Source: Mycobacterium fragae
Lineage (GTDB): Bacteria > Actinomycetota > Actinomycetes > Mycobacteriales > Mycobacteriaceae
DNA: 64,000 nucleotides
Direction of reading: 5' to 3'
Assembly: GCF_002102185.1 (NCBI RefSeq)
Contig: NZ_LQOW01000003.1
Coordinates: 62,001 to 126,000 of the forward strand
The notes under the pieces are model-generated. The model did not search any database. It had not been told where the DNA came from and saw only the letters and a program-made list of their open reading frames with translations. A program made the translations under genes and the position numbers. How positions within the stretch are numbered: position 1 is the first letter of the stretch; the number at the start of each line of letters is the position of its first letter. This document shows, piece by piece, positions 44,826 to 54,030 of this stretch.

Positions 44826-47180
44826 ATGCTGCAGCGCATCGCTCGACTTGCCCTCGTCGCTCCCCGGCGCGTCCTCGCGGTCGCCGTCCTCGTCCTGGTC
44901 GCAGCCGCCGTGTTCGGCATACCGGTCGCCAAGAGCCTCTCGGCCGGCGGTTTTCAGGATCCGACGTCGGAGTCGGTCCGGGCTATCGCGCAGTTGACGG
45001 AAAAGTTCGGACAGAGCGATCAGCAGCTGCTGATCCTGGTGACGGCACCTAGCGGCGCCCGTGGTGACCAGGCCCGCGCGGTTGGCACCGAGATCGCCGA
45101 CCAGCTGCAACGGTCGTCGCTGGTACTTAGCGTGTCCTCGGCGTGGACGTCACCGCCGCAGGCCGCTGGCGACCTGGTGAGCAAAGACGGCAAGTCCGGC
45201 CTGATCGTGGCCAACCTCAAGGGCGGCGAAAACAACGCACAGAAGTACGCCAAGACCCTGGCGGGCAAGCTTGTGCGGGATCGGGATGGCGTCACGGTCC
45301 GCGCCGGTGGGGTGGCGATGGTCTATACCCAGATCAACCATCAGAACGAACGCGACCTGTTGCTGATGGAGTCGATCGCGATTCCGCTGAGTTTCGTCGT
45401 GCTGGTCTGGGTGTTCGGCGGGCTGCTGGCGGCAGCGTTGCCGATGGCCCTGGGCGGGCTGGCCATCGTCGGCTCGATGTCGGTGTTGCGGTTCATCACC
45501 TTCAGCACCGACGTGTCGATCTTCGCGCTCAACCTCAGTACCGCGCTGAGTCTGGCGCTGGCCATCGACTACACGTTGCTGATCATCAGCCGCTACCGCG
45601 ACGAGTTGGCAGACGGCGCCGCTCCAGATGAAGCGCTCGTCCGGACGATGGCCACCGCCGGCCGCACGGTGCTGTTCTCGGCGACCACCGTGGCGTTGTC
45701 GATGGTGGTGATGGTGCTGTTCCCGACCTACTTCCTGAAGTCGTTCGCCTACGCCGGCGTCGCGTCGGTGGCATTCGTCGCGCTCGCGGCCATCCTGGTG
45801 ACCCCGGCCGCGATCGTGCTGCTGGGGCCGCGACTGGACTCGCTCGATGTGCGTCGGCTCGGGCGCCGGTTGCTGCGACGACCCGATCCCGCGCCCAAGC
45901 CGGTCGAGCGCCTGTTCTGGTATCGGTCGACGAAGTTCGTGACGCGCCGGGCCGTGCCCGTCGGTCTGGCCGTCATGGCGCTGCTGTTGCTGCTCGGGGC
46001 TCCGTTCCTCGGAGTCAAGTGGGGGTTCCCCGACGATCGTGTGCTGCCACGATCGGCGTCGGCGCATCAGGTCGGCGATCAGTTGCGCAACGACTTCGCC
46101 GACGACTCGACTACGGCGGTGCCGGTCGTCGTCCCGGATGCCCGGGGCCTGAGTCCCGCCGACCTCGAGCGCTACGCCGCCGACTTGTCCCGAGTCCCCG
46201 ACGTTTCGGCGGTCTCCGCACCGACCGGGACGTTCGTCGCCGGTAAGCGAGTCGGGCCGCCGGCCGCGGCGACAGGCTTAGCCCACGGCAGTGCGTTTTT
46301 CACGGTCGCCAGTACGGCGCCACTTTTCTCGCAAGCCTCCGCCACGCAGCTCGACCGGTTGCACGCGGTGACCGGGCCGAGCAACCGGTCCGTCGAAATG
46401 GCGGGCTTGGCGCAGATCAATCGCGACAGCGTGCACGCCGTCACCACGCGGCTGCCGGCGGTGTTGGGGCTGATCGCCGTGATCACCTTCCTGCTCCTGT
46501 TCCTGCTCACCGGAAGCCTGGTGTTACCCCTAAAGGCGTTGGTGTGCAACGTGTTGTCGCTGACGGCGGCGTTTGGTGCGCTGGTGTGGATCTTCCAGGA
46601 CGGCCATCTAAATGCGCTGGGGACCACCCCCAGCGGGACACTGGAAGCCAACATCCCGGTGCTGTTGTTCTGCATCGCGTTCGGGCTGTCCATGGACTAC
46701 GAGGTGTTTCTGGTCTCCCGGATCCGTGAGTACTGGCTGGCTTCCGGTGCAGCCCAGGCGGCGACGTCCGACAGGGCCGCCAGGCGCGCCGCCAACGACG
46801 AGAGCGTAGCGCTGGGGCTGGCCCGCACAGGCCGGGTGATCACCGCCGCAGCGCTGGTGATGTCGATATCGTTCGCCGGTCTGATCGCGGCTCAGGTGTC
46901 GTTCATGCGATGGTTCGGGGTCGGCATGACACTGGCCGTCCTGATGGACGCGACGTTGGTGCGGATGGTTCTGGTTCCGGCGTTCATGCATGTGCTCGGC
47001 CAGTGGAGTTGGTGGGCGCCCGGACGACTCGCCCGGCTACACGAGCGGTTCGGTATCAGTGAGGCGGCCGCGGCGAAGCCGTCACCGCCCGCCCATCGCA
47101 CGTCGGGACGGCACCGCCCCGAAAACGTGCGACCGGCCGACGATCTGCGGACCGCGGCGAAGGTTGGTGACAGTGGCTAG
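44826..47180 (+). CDS. mmpL13: MmpL13, RND-family lipid transporter (intact)
   Basis: A 784-residue MmpL transporter. The first membrane helix follows the ATG (VLAVAVLVLVAAAVFGIPVA). A periplasmic loop, a six-helix bundle with the proton-relay FALNLSTALSLALAIDYTLL, a second loop, and a second bundle with FCIAFGLSMDYEVFLVSRIR and MRWFGVGMTLAVLMDATLVR complete the RND layout. In M. tuberculosis this gene is split into mmpL13a and mmpL13b; here it is one uninterrupted frame. The exported lipid is unknown. A TetR regulator gene begins within its last codons, so the pair is one transcript. Confidence 0.92.
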   Translation: MLQRIARLALVAPRRVLAVAVLVLVAAAVFGIPVAKSLSAGGFQDPTSESVRAIAQLTEKFGQSDQQLLILVTAPSGARGDQARAVGTEIADQLQRSSLVLSVSSAWTSPPQAAGDLVSKDGKSGLIVANLKGGENNAQKYAKTLAGKLVRDRDGVTVRAGGVAMVYTQINHQNERDLLLMESIAIPLSFVVLVWVFGGLLAAALPMALGGLAIVGSMSVLRFITFSTDVSIFALNLSTALSLALAIDYTLLIISRYRDELADGAAPDEALVRTMATAGRTVLFSATTVALSMVVMVLFPTYFLKSFAYAGVASVAFVALAAILVTPAAIVLLGPRLDSLDVRRLGRRLLRRPDPAPKPVERLFWYRSTKFVTRRAVPVGLAVMALLLLLGAPFLGVKWGFPDDRVLPRSASAHQVGDQLRNDFADDSTTAVPVVVPDARGLSPADLERYAADLSRVPDVSAVSAPTGTFVAGKRVGPPAAATGLAHGSAFFTVASTAPLFSQASATQLDRLHAVTGPSNRSVEMAGLAQINRDSVHAVTTRLPAVLGLIAVITFLLLFLLTGSLVLPLKALVCNVLSLTAAFGALVWIFQDGHLNALGTTPSGTLEANIPVLLFCIAFGLSMDYEVFLVSRIREYWLASGAAQAATSDRAARRAANDESVALGLARTGRVITAAALVMSISFAGLIAAQVSFMRWFGVGMTLAVLMDATLVRMVLVPAFMHVLGQWSWWAPGRLARLHERFGISEAAAAKPSPPAHRTSGRHRPENVRPADDLRTAAKVGDSG

Positions 47181-47874
47181 CCCAGAAACGGCGGAGTTCC
47201 GCCGTCGGCGAGCGCCGCGCGGGTCCGGTGATCTACTTCGCGACCAGATCCTCGACGCTGCAACCGAACTCCTGCTGGACACCGGTCAGGCCAAGGCGGT
47301 GTCGATCCGCTCGGTGGCAAAGCGCGTCGGCGTGACACCGCCGTCGATCTACCTGCATTTCGAGGACAAAGATGCGCTACTGGACGCGGTGTGCGCACGT
47401 TGGTTCGCAAAGCTGGATCAAGAAATGCAGCGCTTAGCGGCGGGGCAGCCGTCCACCCTGGAGGCGCTGCGCGCGCAGGGGCTGGCCTACATCCGGTTCG
47501 CCATCGAGAGCCCGGAGCTCTATCGAATCGCAACCATGGGGCGGTGGCGGGCCGGTAGCCACGTCGACGCCACCCTAACCAGCTCGGCGTTCGAGCACAT
47601 GCGGGCCGCGGTGGCGGCGCTCATGGACGAAGGCTTCTATCAGCCCGGCGACGCGACGACCCTCGCGCTGCAACTATGGACCACGTTGCACGGGGTGGCA
47701 GCATTGTTGATCGCCAAGCCACACCTGCCGTTCGGCGACGCCGACACGTTCGCCGATCAAGTGCTCAGGGCCGCGCTTTCCGGCCATATGGTGGCAGGGC
47801 TCGTCGGCGCCGACGCCACACCAGAGCAGATAGCCGAATGGCTGACGGCAGTTAAAGTTTCGCGAACCGGTTAG
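47173..47874 (+). CDS. TetR-family regulator coupled to mmpL13
   Basis: A 233-residue TetR regulator: [40 protein letters not shown] and [15 protein letters not shown], then a C-terminal domain ending in a WHG-type pattern ([20 protein letters not shown]). The start GTG 47173 overlaps the mmpL13 stop (GTG 47167 is an alternative). This coupling, common for MmpL genes, implies that it controls mmpL13 and itself in response to a lipid or drug. Its 3' end overlaps the sirtuin gene end by four bases. Confidence 0.9.
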   Translation: MASPETAEFRRRRAPRGSGDLLRDQILDAATELLLDTGQAKAVSIRSVAKRVGVTPPSIYLHFEDKDALLDAVCARWFAKLDQEMQRLAAGQPSTLEALRAQGLAYIRFAIESPELYRIATMGRWRAGSHVDATLTSSAFEHMRAAVAALMDEGFYQPGDATTLALQLWTTLHGVAALLIAKPHLPFGDADTFADQVLRAALSGHMVAGLVGADATPEQIAEWLTAVKVSRTG

Positions 47875-48584
47875 TCGAGCAGCGCGGGCAGTCGCTGCAG
47901 CAGTGTGGGCAACGCCTTACTCGCGGTCTCTCGCACGGTGATGGTGGCACTATCGGACAACGGCGTCGGCTCGGGATTGACCTCGATCACGACCGCGCCT
48001 CGGGCCAGCGCCAGGTCGGGCAGGCCGGCCGCCGGGTAGACGATGCCCGACGTTCCCACCACGACCAGCACATCAGCGGCCGCGGTCGCCTCGACAGCGT
48101 GCTGCCAGGTGTCGTCGGGCAGTGGCTCGCCGAACCACACGATGTCGGGCCGGATCAGCCCGCCGCAGCCGCAGGTCGGCGGCTCGACTTCCACCGCCGG
48201 CTCAGTCATCTCAGGTAAGGCTTCCGTATACGGCTTAGCGCATGTGGCACAACGGAATTCGAACAGGCTGCCATGCAGATGATGCACCGGCGTGCTGCCG
48301 GCCCGCTCGTGCAAGTCGTCGACGTTCTGGGTGACCACGCTGACGTTGGCATGATCCTGCCAGGCGGCGACGGCGCGGTGTCCATCGTTGGGTTCGACAT
48401 GGCTCACCAGGTAATGCCGCCACAGGTACCAACCCCATACCCGCTCGGGATGTTGCAACCAGCCCTGGGTGCTTGACAGCTCATACGGGTCGAACCGGGC
48501 CCACAGGCCGTTCTTGTCGTCGCGAAAGGTCGGCACACCGCTTTCGGCGGAGATCCCCGCGCCGCTGAGCACCGTTATTCGCAC
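47871..48584 (-). CDS. NAD-dependent protein deacylase, sirtuin (Rv1151c-like)
   Basis: It removes acyl groups from lysines using NAD. The 237-residue sirtuin has [15 protein letters not shown], the catalytic [13 protein letters not shown] and HLHGS blocks, a zinc site ([10 protein letters not shown] and PPTCGCGG) and [15 protein letters not shown] Tyr-x-x-Arg pair in [10 protein letters not shown] is the class III (SIRT5-like) signature, so desuccinylase activity is likely besides deacetylation. The GTG at 48584 gives the same length as recalled for the M. tuberculosis enzyme; a longer frame overlaps the GntR promoter. Confidence 0.93.
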   Translation of the reverse strand: MRITVLSGAGISAESGVPTFRDDKNGLWARFDPYELSSTQGWLQHPERVWGWYLWRHYLVSHVEPNDGHRAVAAWQDHANVSVVTQNVDDLHERAGSTPVHHLHGSLFEFRCATCAKPYTEALPEMTEPAVEVEPPTCGCGGLIRPDIVWFGEPLPDDTWQHAVEATAAADVLVVVGTSGIVYPAAGLPDLALARGAVVIEVNPEPTPLSDSATITVRETASKALPTLLQRLPALLD

Positions 48585-48636
48585 CCCCCCAACATAGCGG
48601 CGATCGCAATCTGCGGGACTGGGAGATACTGGGCAC

Positions 48637-49002
48637 GTGGAGTTGGGGGAGTGGCTACGGTTCGACGGGCGAGCGGGTCGCCCACTGTTCGACCAGCTCC
48701 GAAACCAGATCATCGACGCGATTCGAACGGGCAGATTGCCGCCCGGCACCCGTCTGCCCACGGTGCGTGAGCTTGCCGGTCAGCTTGGCCTGGCGGTCAA
48801 CACCGTGGCGCGCGCCTACCGCGAACTGCAGGCGGCCGGCATCGTCGAAACCCGCCGTCGTTTCGGCACATTCGTCGCCCGAGCCGACCCGTCGGACAGT
48901 GCAATGGCGGCAGCGGCGCGAGCATATCTGGACGTTGCACGCGGACTCGGGCTGGGCAAGGCGGAGGCGAAACGCTACCTGGACGCCGCGCCGGACGAGT
49001 AG
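48637..49002 (+). CDS. GntR-family (YtrA-like) short regulator (Rv1152-like)
   Basis: A 121-residue regulator that is almost only a GntR winged helix: [40 protein letters not shown] and [20 protein letters not shown], plus a short helical tail as in the YtrA subgroup. It starts with GTG. It is divergent from the sirtuin gene across 52 bases and may control it. Length matches Rv1152. Confidence 0.92.
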   Translation: MELGEWLRFDGRAGRPLFDQLRNQIIDAIRTGRLPPGTRLPTVRELAGQLGLAVNTVARAYRELQAAGIVETRRRFGTFVARADPSDSAMAAAARAYLDVARGLGLGKAEAKRYLDAAPDE

Positions 49003-49007
49003 ACCGC

Positions 49008-49529
49008 TCAGCGCAGTACTTTTGCCAGCGTGCGCAGGTTGCGGGTAGTGGTCGACGATTTGTAGCGCTTTTTGCCCATCGTCTTGCCGATGGTGCTCTC
49101 CAGGGTGGCGCCCTTCGGCACCTGCCAGTAGATGACGCCGGCGCCGCGGGCGATCTTTTCGTCGGCGCCGGCATCATCCGCGAGCGCCGCAAGCTCGTCG
49201 AGCACCGCAGGATCCGCGACGAGCGTGACGTAAGACTGGTATCCCTCCACCTCGGGGTCGAACGGGTAGCCATCGACGATGGACCGCACAGTATCGAGGT
49301 CGTAGACCAGCACCCAGGCGTCATAGCCGAAGCGCCGTCGCAGCGTGCTCTCGGCCTTGGTCCGCACCGCGTCGGCGGCCGACCGCGACTCCAGTAACAC
49401 GTTGCCGGTGGCCAGGATCGTGCGCACGTTGGCGAACCCCGCGTCGGACAACGCCGCCGCCACGTCGGCCATCTTGAGGTTGACGCCGCCGACATTGACG
49501 CCGCGCAGGAACGCCGCGTACCGGGTCAT
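49008..49529 (-). CDS. DUF1697 family protein
   Basis: A 173-residue protein with the DUF1697 start YAAFLRGVNVGGVNLKMADV, the KSxE/GNVLL region RTILATGNVLLESRSAAD, and the end TIGKTMGKKRYKSSTTTRNL. The family is widespread with no known activity. It overlaps the upstream omt gene by four bases on the same strand and is therefore co-transcribed with it. It converges on the GntR gene with a five-base gap. Confidence 0.9.
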   Translation of the reverse strand: MTRYAAFLRGVNVGGVNLKMADVAAALSDAGFANVRTILATGNVLLESRSAADAVRTKAESTLRRRFGYDAWVLVYDLDTVRSIVDGYPFDPEVEGYQSYVTLVADPAVLDELAALADDAGADEKIARGAGVIYWQVPKGATLESTIGKTMGKKRYKSSTTTRNLRTLAKVLR

Positions 49530-50350
49530 GAGTCGAATTCCAGCAGCGTGACACTCGAGCGGGTCCGGCGCAGCGGACCGATGCGATCAACCGGCGGCCA
49601 AGCCAGTAGCCTGGCCCGTCCGCGACCAGGATGCAGCGCGACATCGCGGGCCGCTCGCACGCCGGGGATTGACCGGCCGAACGCGACGCTCTCGTCTGCT
49701 GTCTGGGCGAACGGCATCGGCGGTAGGGCATACCGATCCGACAGCTGCCAGCCCTTCAGTGTCCGGCGGCTGGCCCAGTGCGGCACGGAGTCGAACACCA
49801 TTTGACCGCCGGGGAATTTGGCAGCGCAGTCGGTGACCAGACCGCGCGCGTCGGCGGGGTCCAGATACATCAGCAGCCCCTCCGCGGTGATCAAGACACC
49901 GTGGCCGGCGTCGACGCGGTCCATCCAGCTGCGATCCAGAGCCGACTGGGCGAGTTCGACAATGCGGTCATCGCGCGGCAGCAGCTGCTTGCGCAGTGCC
50001 ATCACCGGAGGCAGGTCCACGGAGTACCAGGTCAGCTCGTCGGCCAGGCCGGTGCGATCGAGTCGCCAGAAACTGGTCTGCAAGCCCTCGGCCAACGCGA
50101 CCACCGAGGCTTTCGGGTGAGTGGTGAGATAGGCAACGGTGACGGCGTCGAACGTCAGCGCCCGCCGCGGGTGATATTGATGCGGGTTGCCGAACTTGCC
50201 GTAGTCATAGTCGATGTCGTCGAAAAGCTGGACCGCCCACGGGTCGTCGAGCACGCCGTCGGCGCGCTGGGCTTCGGCGGCGCGGTTGCGCAGTGTCCAC
50301 AGTGTGGTTGCCGAAACCCCGGCCAGGATGTTGCCGTCGACCGTTGTCAT
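49526..50350 (-). CDS. omt: Class I SAM-dependent O-methyltransferase (Omt, Rv1153c-like)
   Basis: A 274-residue leucine carboxyl methyltransferase-like protein (PF04072 type): RNRAAEAQRADGVLDDPWAV, SAM-binding VVALAEGLQTSFWRLD, the YSVDLPPVMALRKQLLP acidic turn and ITAEGLLMYLDPADARGLV. The substrate is unknown. The ATG at 50350 gives the length recalled for Rv1153c; a longer frame enters the divergent PPOX promoter. It forms an operon with the DUF1697 gene. Confidence 0.9.
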   Translation of the reverse strand: MTTVDGNILAGVSATTLWTLRNRAAEAQRADGVLDDPWAVQLFDDIDYDYGKFGNPHQYHPRRALTFDAVTVAYLTTHPKASVVALAEGLQTSFWRLDRTGLADELTWYSVDLPPVMALRKQLLPRDDRIVELAQSALDRSWMDRVDAGHGVLITAEGLLMYLDPADARGLVTDCAAKFPGGQMVFDSVPHWASRRTLKGWQLSDRYALPPMPFAQTADESVAFGRSIPGVRAARDVALHPGRGRARLLAWPPVDRIGPLRRTRSSVTLLEFDS

Positions 50351-50381
50351 AGCGGTGATGGTAGCGATGCTGGCGACGTAG

Positions 50382-50834
<453 letters not shown>

Positions 50835-50855
50835 CCGCGGAGTAGGCTGCCGGGC

Positions 50856-51032
50856 ATGGCTGCATCTAATTCCGCGCCGGAGGACGGGATCAAGCGCAAG
50901 TTCCGCGAAGCCCTGGATCGCAAGCGAGCCAAGTCGTCGAGCGGATCGGACCACAAGGATGCCGGTGCCAAGCAGCCGCGTGCACACGGGCCGGTGGAGA
51001 ACCGCCGGGAATTCCGTCGCAAAAGCGGTTAG
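50856..51032 (+). CDS. DUF5302 small protein
   Basis: A 58-residue basic protein (MAASNSAPEDGIKRKFREAL, then KRAKSSSGSDHKDAG, ending EFRRKSG). It is hydrophilic, probably disordered or helical, and matches the short DUF5302 proteins found behind Rv1155 homologues. The terminal FRRKSG resembles the conserved end of that family. Function is unknown. It is the last core gene before the insertion hotspot. Confidence 0.8.
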   Translation: MAASNSAPEDGIKRKFREALDRKRAKSSSGSDHKDAGAKQPRAHGPVENRREFRRKSG

Positions 51033-51077
51033 TCGCTGCGCGCCAAGGTCTTTCGGTGCGACGGCTGCTCGGCCCGC

Positions 51078-51737
51078 CTACAGGAACGCTCGGTTGCCGT
51101 ATCTGTCGAGCGAGACGAGCTCTCCAACTGGCCGACGCGTCGTGGGACCGTATTTGCCAATCGGCCAGCCGAGAGGGATTACGGCACACGGAGTGACATT
51201 CCACGGCAGGCCCAGTGCGCGTCTGGCCAGCAGCTTGCTCCACAGCGGCAAGGTAATCAGCGCCGCGCCCAATCCGGCCGCACGCGCCGCCAGCAAGAGG
51301 TTCTGCACTGCGGGATAAATGGAGCCGTAGGAGCTGCTTGCGGCCGCCGACGGCCAGGGTGGGATGACGCCTTTGAGGCATGCCACGACGACGACAGGGA
51401 TCGCATCGAAGTGATCCGCCTGCCATCTGGCTGCCTTCAGTATCCGGAGCATCTTCTCATCACCGCGGCGCTCGAGTATGCGTGCGCCAATCGCGCTGTA
51501 CACGTTGAAGGCACGGCGATTCAAGCGGCCTAGTTTCGCGACCACTTCGCGGTCCTTGACGACGATGAACTCCCAATTCTGCGCGTTCGAACCGGTCGGC
51601 GCCTTCATCGCCAGTTCGAGAATGTGAAGCACCAGCGAGTCGTCGACCGGGTCACTCTTGAGCCGACGGATCGCCCGTTGGGTACGTATCGCCTCTTCGA
51701 GCGGCATTGTCAAAGGTTCTTGCTGCGTCATGACCAT
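51078..51737 (-). CDS. Nitroreductase family protein
   Basis: A 219-residue FMN nitroreductase: the N-terminal EEAIRTQRAIRRLKSDPVDD, APTGSNAQNWEFIVVKDREV, SIYPAVQNLLLAARAAGLGA, LITLP and PLGWPIGKYGPTTRRPVGE, a set typical of NfsA/NfnB-like or dehalogenase-like members. It reduces nitro- or quinone compounds with NAD(P)H. It is the first cargo gene of the hotspot; the partial glycosylase 5' copy A lies directly behind its start. The start may be the ATG at 51731. Confidence 0.9.
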   Translation of the reverse strand: MVMTQQEPLTMPLEEAIRTQRAIRRLKSDPVDDSLVLHILELAMKAPTGSNAQNWEFIVVKDREVVAKLGRLNRRAFNVYSAIGARILERRGDEKMLRILKAARWQADHFDAIPVVVVACLKGVIPPWPSAAASSSYGSIYPAVQNLLLAARAAGLGAALITLPLWSKLLARRALGLPWNVTPCAVIPLGWPIGKYGPTTRRPVGELVSLDRYGNRAFL

Positions 51738-51751
51738 GATTCCAACACGCT

Positions 51752-51806
51752 CGGACGAGCTGCGCGACTAGCCAGTGATCCGGCCGCCGATGCGCTGCTC
51801 GGGGCC
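51752..51806 (+). repeat. Partial copy A of the HhH-GPD gene 5' end
   Basis: This stretch encodes, in one plus frame, ARLASDPAADALLGAS, which matches residues ~4-19 of the HhH-GPD protein family (LRLTGDPAADALLGAD in copy B, LHLAGNPDADALL in the complete gene). The start codon is gone. It fills the gap between the nitroreductase start and the hydrolase stop almost exactly. Confidence 0.7.
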
Positions 51807-52517
51807 TCAAAGTGTGCTGTCCGCGATACGCAACAGCACCTCGGCAACGGATTGCGGTCGTGAGAGTAAAGGTGAATGACTACCTGGAAGCTCGATGATT
51901 TCATCGTCAAGCCTGTCGTGTGCCACCCGCTTCGACCATTCTGGGGACAGGAATCTGTCCTGGGTGCAGACCACGTAAGTACTTGGCACGGCAGGGAATT
52001 GAGTCAGCGAGAGTGGTAAGCGCTGGGGATACAGTGCTTGTGGGCGAAGGCGACGAAAGGCTGCGTCCGCGGTGCGGTCGTCGCAATCGTGATAGATCAC
52101 CCGTCGTGCGATGTCGGCGTCAACCCACACCGTTCGTGTTTGTTGGTCAGGTCCAGCCACGCCCTGCTGCCAGAGCGGATTAAGCATGCTTGGCTCGTCA
52201 CGCAATTGATCGAGAACGCTTTGGCCGATCGATGGGACTACACCACACAGGTAGACCACATGTCGCACCGACCGACGCTCGGCGACAAGCGGCACGGTGT
52301 GGCCCCCGAGGGAATGCCCGACGAGCACGACGTCGTCGTCGCAACCCGCGAGCGACGCACACACCACATCTGCGTAGACATCAAAACTCGCCGACCCGTC
52401 CTCGCATGGCAAATCCATGGCGACCACACGTTGGCACGCTCGCTCAAGCAGCGGTGTCACCAATTCCCAAGACCACGCGCCGAGCCATGCACCGTGCACC
52501 AACGCAAACGTCGTCAC
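51807..52517 (-). CDS. Alpha/beta hydrolase
   Basis: A 236-residue alpha/beta hydrolase: FALVHGAWLGAWSWELVTPL (oxyanion motif), nucleophile DDVVLVGHSLGGHTVPLV, TQDRFLSPEWSKRVA with the acid residue nearby and the His in ELPGSHSPLLSRPQSVAEVL. It resembles hydroxynitrile lyase/salicylate esterase-like enzymes (MenH-like fold). Two cysteines (DLPCEDGS, VCASLAGC) are not part of the usual motifs. The substrate is unknown. It is the second cargo gene, leftward like the others, lying between copies A and B of the glycosylase 5' end. Confidence 0.88.
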   Translation of the reverse strand: MTTFALVHGAWLGAWSWELVTPLLERACQRVVAMDLPCEDGSASFDVYADVVCASLAGCDDDVVLVGHSLGGHTVPLVAERRSVRHVVYLCGVVPSIGQSVLDQLRDEPSMLNPLWQQGVAGPDQQTRTVWVDADIARRVIYHDCDDRTADAAFRRLRPQALYPQRLPLSLTQFPAVPSTYVVCTQDRFLSPEWSKRVAHDRLDDEIIELPGSHSPLLSRPQSVAEVLLRIADSTL

Positions 52518-52613
52518 GCGGCAAGGGTACGAGCAATTCGCTCCGCGAACGGCGAAACGCGCACGGAGGGGAGATGTGCCGAGCTGACGATTTGACCGCG
52601 TTACCGCCGCTCC

Positions 52614-52818
52614 GTCCTACACTGACCGAGTGCCGAAACTGCGACTAACCGGTGATCCGGCGGCTGACGCCCTGCTCGGGGCCGACCCTTTCGCGTTGTT
52701 GGTCGGAATGCTGCTCGACCATCAGAAGTCCATGCGGATGTTCATCTACCGGAGCCAGACATTCCCGGCCTCGAGGAGCGTCACTGCGACGAGGATTTGT
52801 ACAAGAGCGATGTCCTGA
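52614..52818 (+). pseudogene. Truncated copy B of the HhH-GPD gene (promoter plus first ~35 codons)
   Basis: A GTG at 52630 starts PKLRLTGDPAADALLGADPF, continuing ALLVGMLLDHQKSM. This matches the first ~36 residues of the complete gene at 55796, after which the frame reads unrelated sequence to a stop at 52818. The leader GTCCTACACTGACCGAGTGC (52614-52633) also matches the leader of the complete gene. The catalytic HhH part is missing, so it cannot be a functional glycosylase. Confidence 0.8.
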
Positions 52819-52824
52819 CAGCCA

Positions 52825-53877
52825 TTACGGCCGCGCCTCGAATATCAGGTTGAACGGCGTCTGTGTCGCCCTCCGGAACCGGGTGAAACCACCGTCTTCG
52901 ACCATCACCTTCCGCAACCGCTGCTCTCCCGCTTGTGCGCCGAGCGCCGGTCCGTGCTGCGCCAGCGACACCGGAACACAAATCAGCGACGATGCGCCGT
53001 AGTACAGCCGGCCCACTGGATTCAAGTTCTCCAAGACGCTGTCGCCCGCGAACGGTTCGACGAGCAGGCAGTGGCCATCGGGTTTCAGTGCAGCTCTCGC
53101 ATGGCGAGCCGCGCCGGACGGGTCCGCCATATCGTGCAAGCAGTCGAAGAACCCGACAAGGTCATAGTCATCGCCGCGGTAGGACGTGGCGTCGGCCAGC
53201 TCGAAGCTCGCGTTGTCGACGCCCGCTTTCGCTGCCCGCTCGCGCGCGGTTTCGATTGACGGGCCGTGATAGTCGATGCCGACGAACTGCGAATTCGGAA
53301 ATGCCTGCGCCATAAGGATTGTGCTCGCGCCGTGTCCGCAGCCGACGTCGGCGGCGCGGCCGCCTGCGGTTAGCTTCTCAACGACGCCGTCAAGCGCGGG
53401 CAGCCACGACGAGACCAAATTTGCATTGTAGCCGCCCCGGAAGAATCGCTCGGTGCCGTCGAACAGGCACCGATGATGTTCGCCCCATTCCATGCCCTTG
53501 CCGCTGCGGAAATTCTCCACCGCACGCTCACGTACGTAAAACAGGTCTTGGACGATCTGGTATGCGCCCACCAGGTCGACGGGACCGTTCGCGTTGGCGA
53601 GGCACAGCTCCTGTTCGTCATTCAAGTAATAGGTCTGGCTGGCTTCGTCGTATTCGACATAGCCGCCGGCGGCCTGATTTGCCAGCCACTCGCGGATGTA
53701 ACGCGCGTTCGTCCCGGTCTTTTGCGCCAGCTCCTCGGCCGACAAGCGGTGCCGGGCGAGCGCCGTATATAAGCCGAGCTCGTCGCCGATCAACATCAGC
53801 ACCGCGCTCACCGACGCGCCGAGATCGCCGACCGCCTTGCCAAGAAATGTATTGAGTTTGTCTTCGGTAACGGTCAT
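52825..53877 (-). CDS. SAM-dependent methyltransferase with N-terminal winged helix (Rv2258c-like)
   Basis: A 350-residue protein. An N-terminal winged-helix dimerisation domain (LYTALARHRLSAEELAQKTG, TNARYIREWLANQAAGGYVE) is followed by a class I SAM fold: motif I AADVGCGHGASTILMAQAFP, motif II FVGIDYHGPSIETAR, FDCLHDMADP. It resembles O-methyltransferase-like Rv2258c. The methyl acceptor is unknown. It is the third leftward cargo gene, between glycosylase copies B and C, with a GGAG site before its ATG. Confidence 0.9.
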   Translation of the reverse strand: MTVTEDKLNTFLGKAVGDLGASVSAVLMLIGDELGLYTALARHRLSAEELAQKTGTNARYIREWLANQAAGGYVEYDEASQTYYLNDEQELCLANANGPVDLVGAYQIVQDLFYVRERAVENFRSGKGMEWGEHHRCLFDGTERFFRGGYNANLVSSWLPALDGVVEKLTAGGRAADVGCGHGASTILMAQAFPNSQFVGIDYHGPSIETARERAAKAGVDNASFELADATSYRGDDYDLVGFFDCLHDMADPSGAARHARAALKPDGHCLLVEPFAGDSVLENLNPVGRLYYGASSLICVPVSLAQHGPALGAQAGEQRLRKVMVEDGGFTRFRRATQTPFNLIFEARP

Positions 53878-53982
53878 CGCAAGCTCCTTTGCTCACCGTG
53901 GCCAACGCTAGGCTCCTGGGCACGGCCTTGTCAGCACGAAGGCGTCGATCGGATCCTCATGTCCGCCCGAACTCGGGTGCCC

Positions 53983-54030
53983 GCAGTCCTAGACTGGCCG
54001 AGTGCTGAACCTGCGACTAAGCGGGTCTTG
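53983..54030 (+). repeat. Partial copy C of the HhH-GPD gene 5' end
   Basis: A 23-base leader at 53983-54005 (GCAG-t-CCTAGACTGG and on through the GTG) differs from the leader of the complete gene (55777-55799) by one base. The GTG then starts VLNLRLSG, matching the family N-terminus before diverging into a quick stop. It marks the left boundary of the prophage-like segment. Confidence 0.75.

Noticed and set aside
47860..47876. AACCGGTT sequence resembling a KstR-type site at the end of the TetR gene
   Set aside because: The outer T and A positions of TNNAACNNGTTNNA do not fit, and it lies at a gene end between convergent genes.
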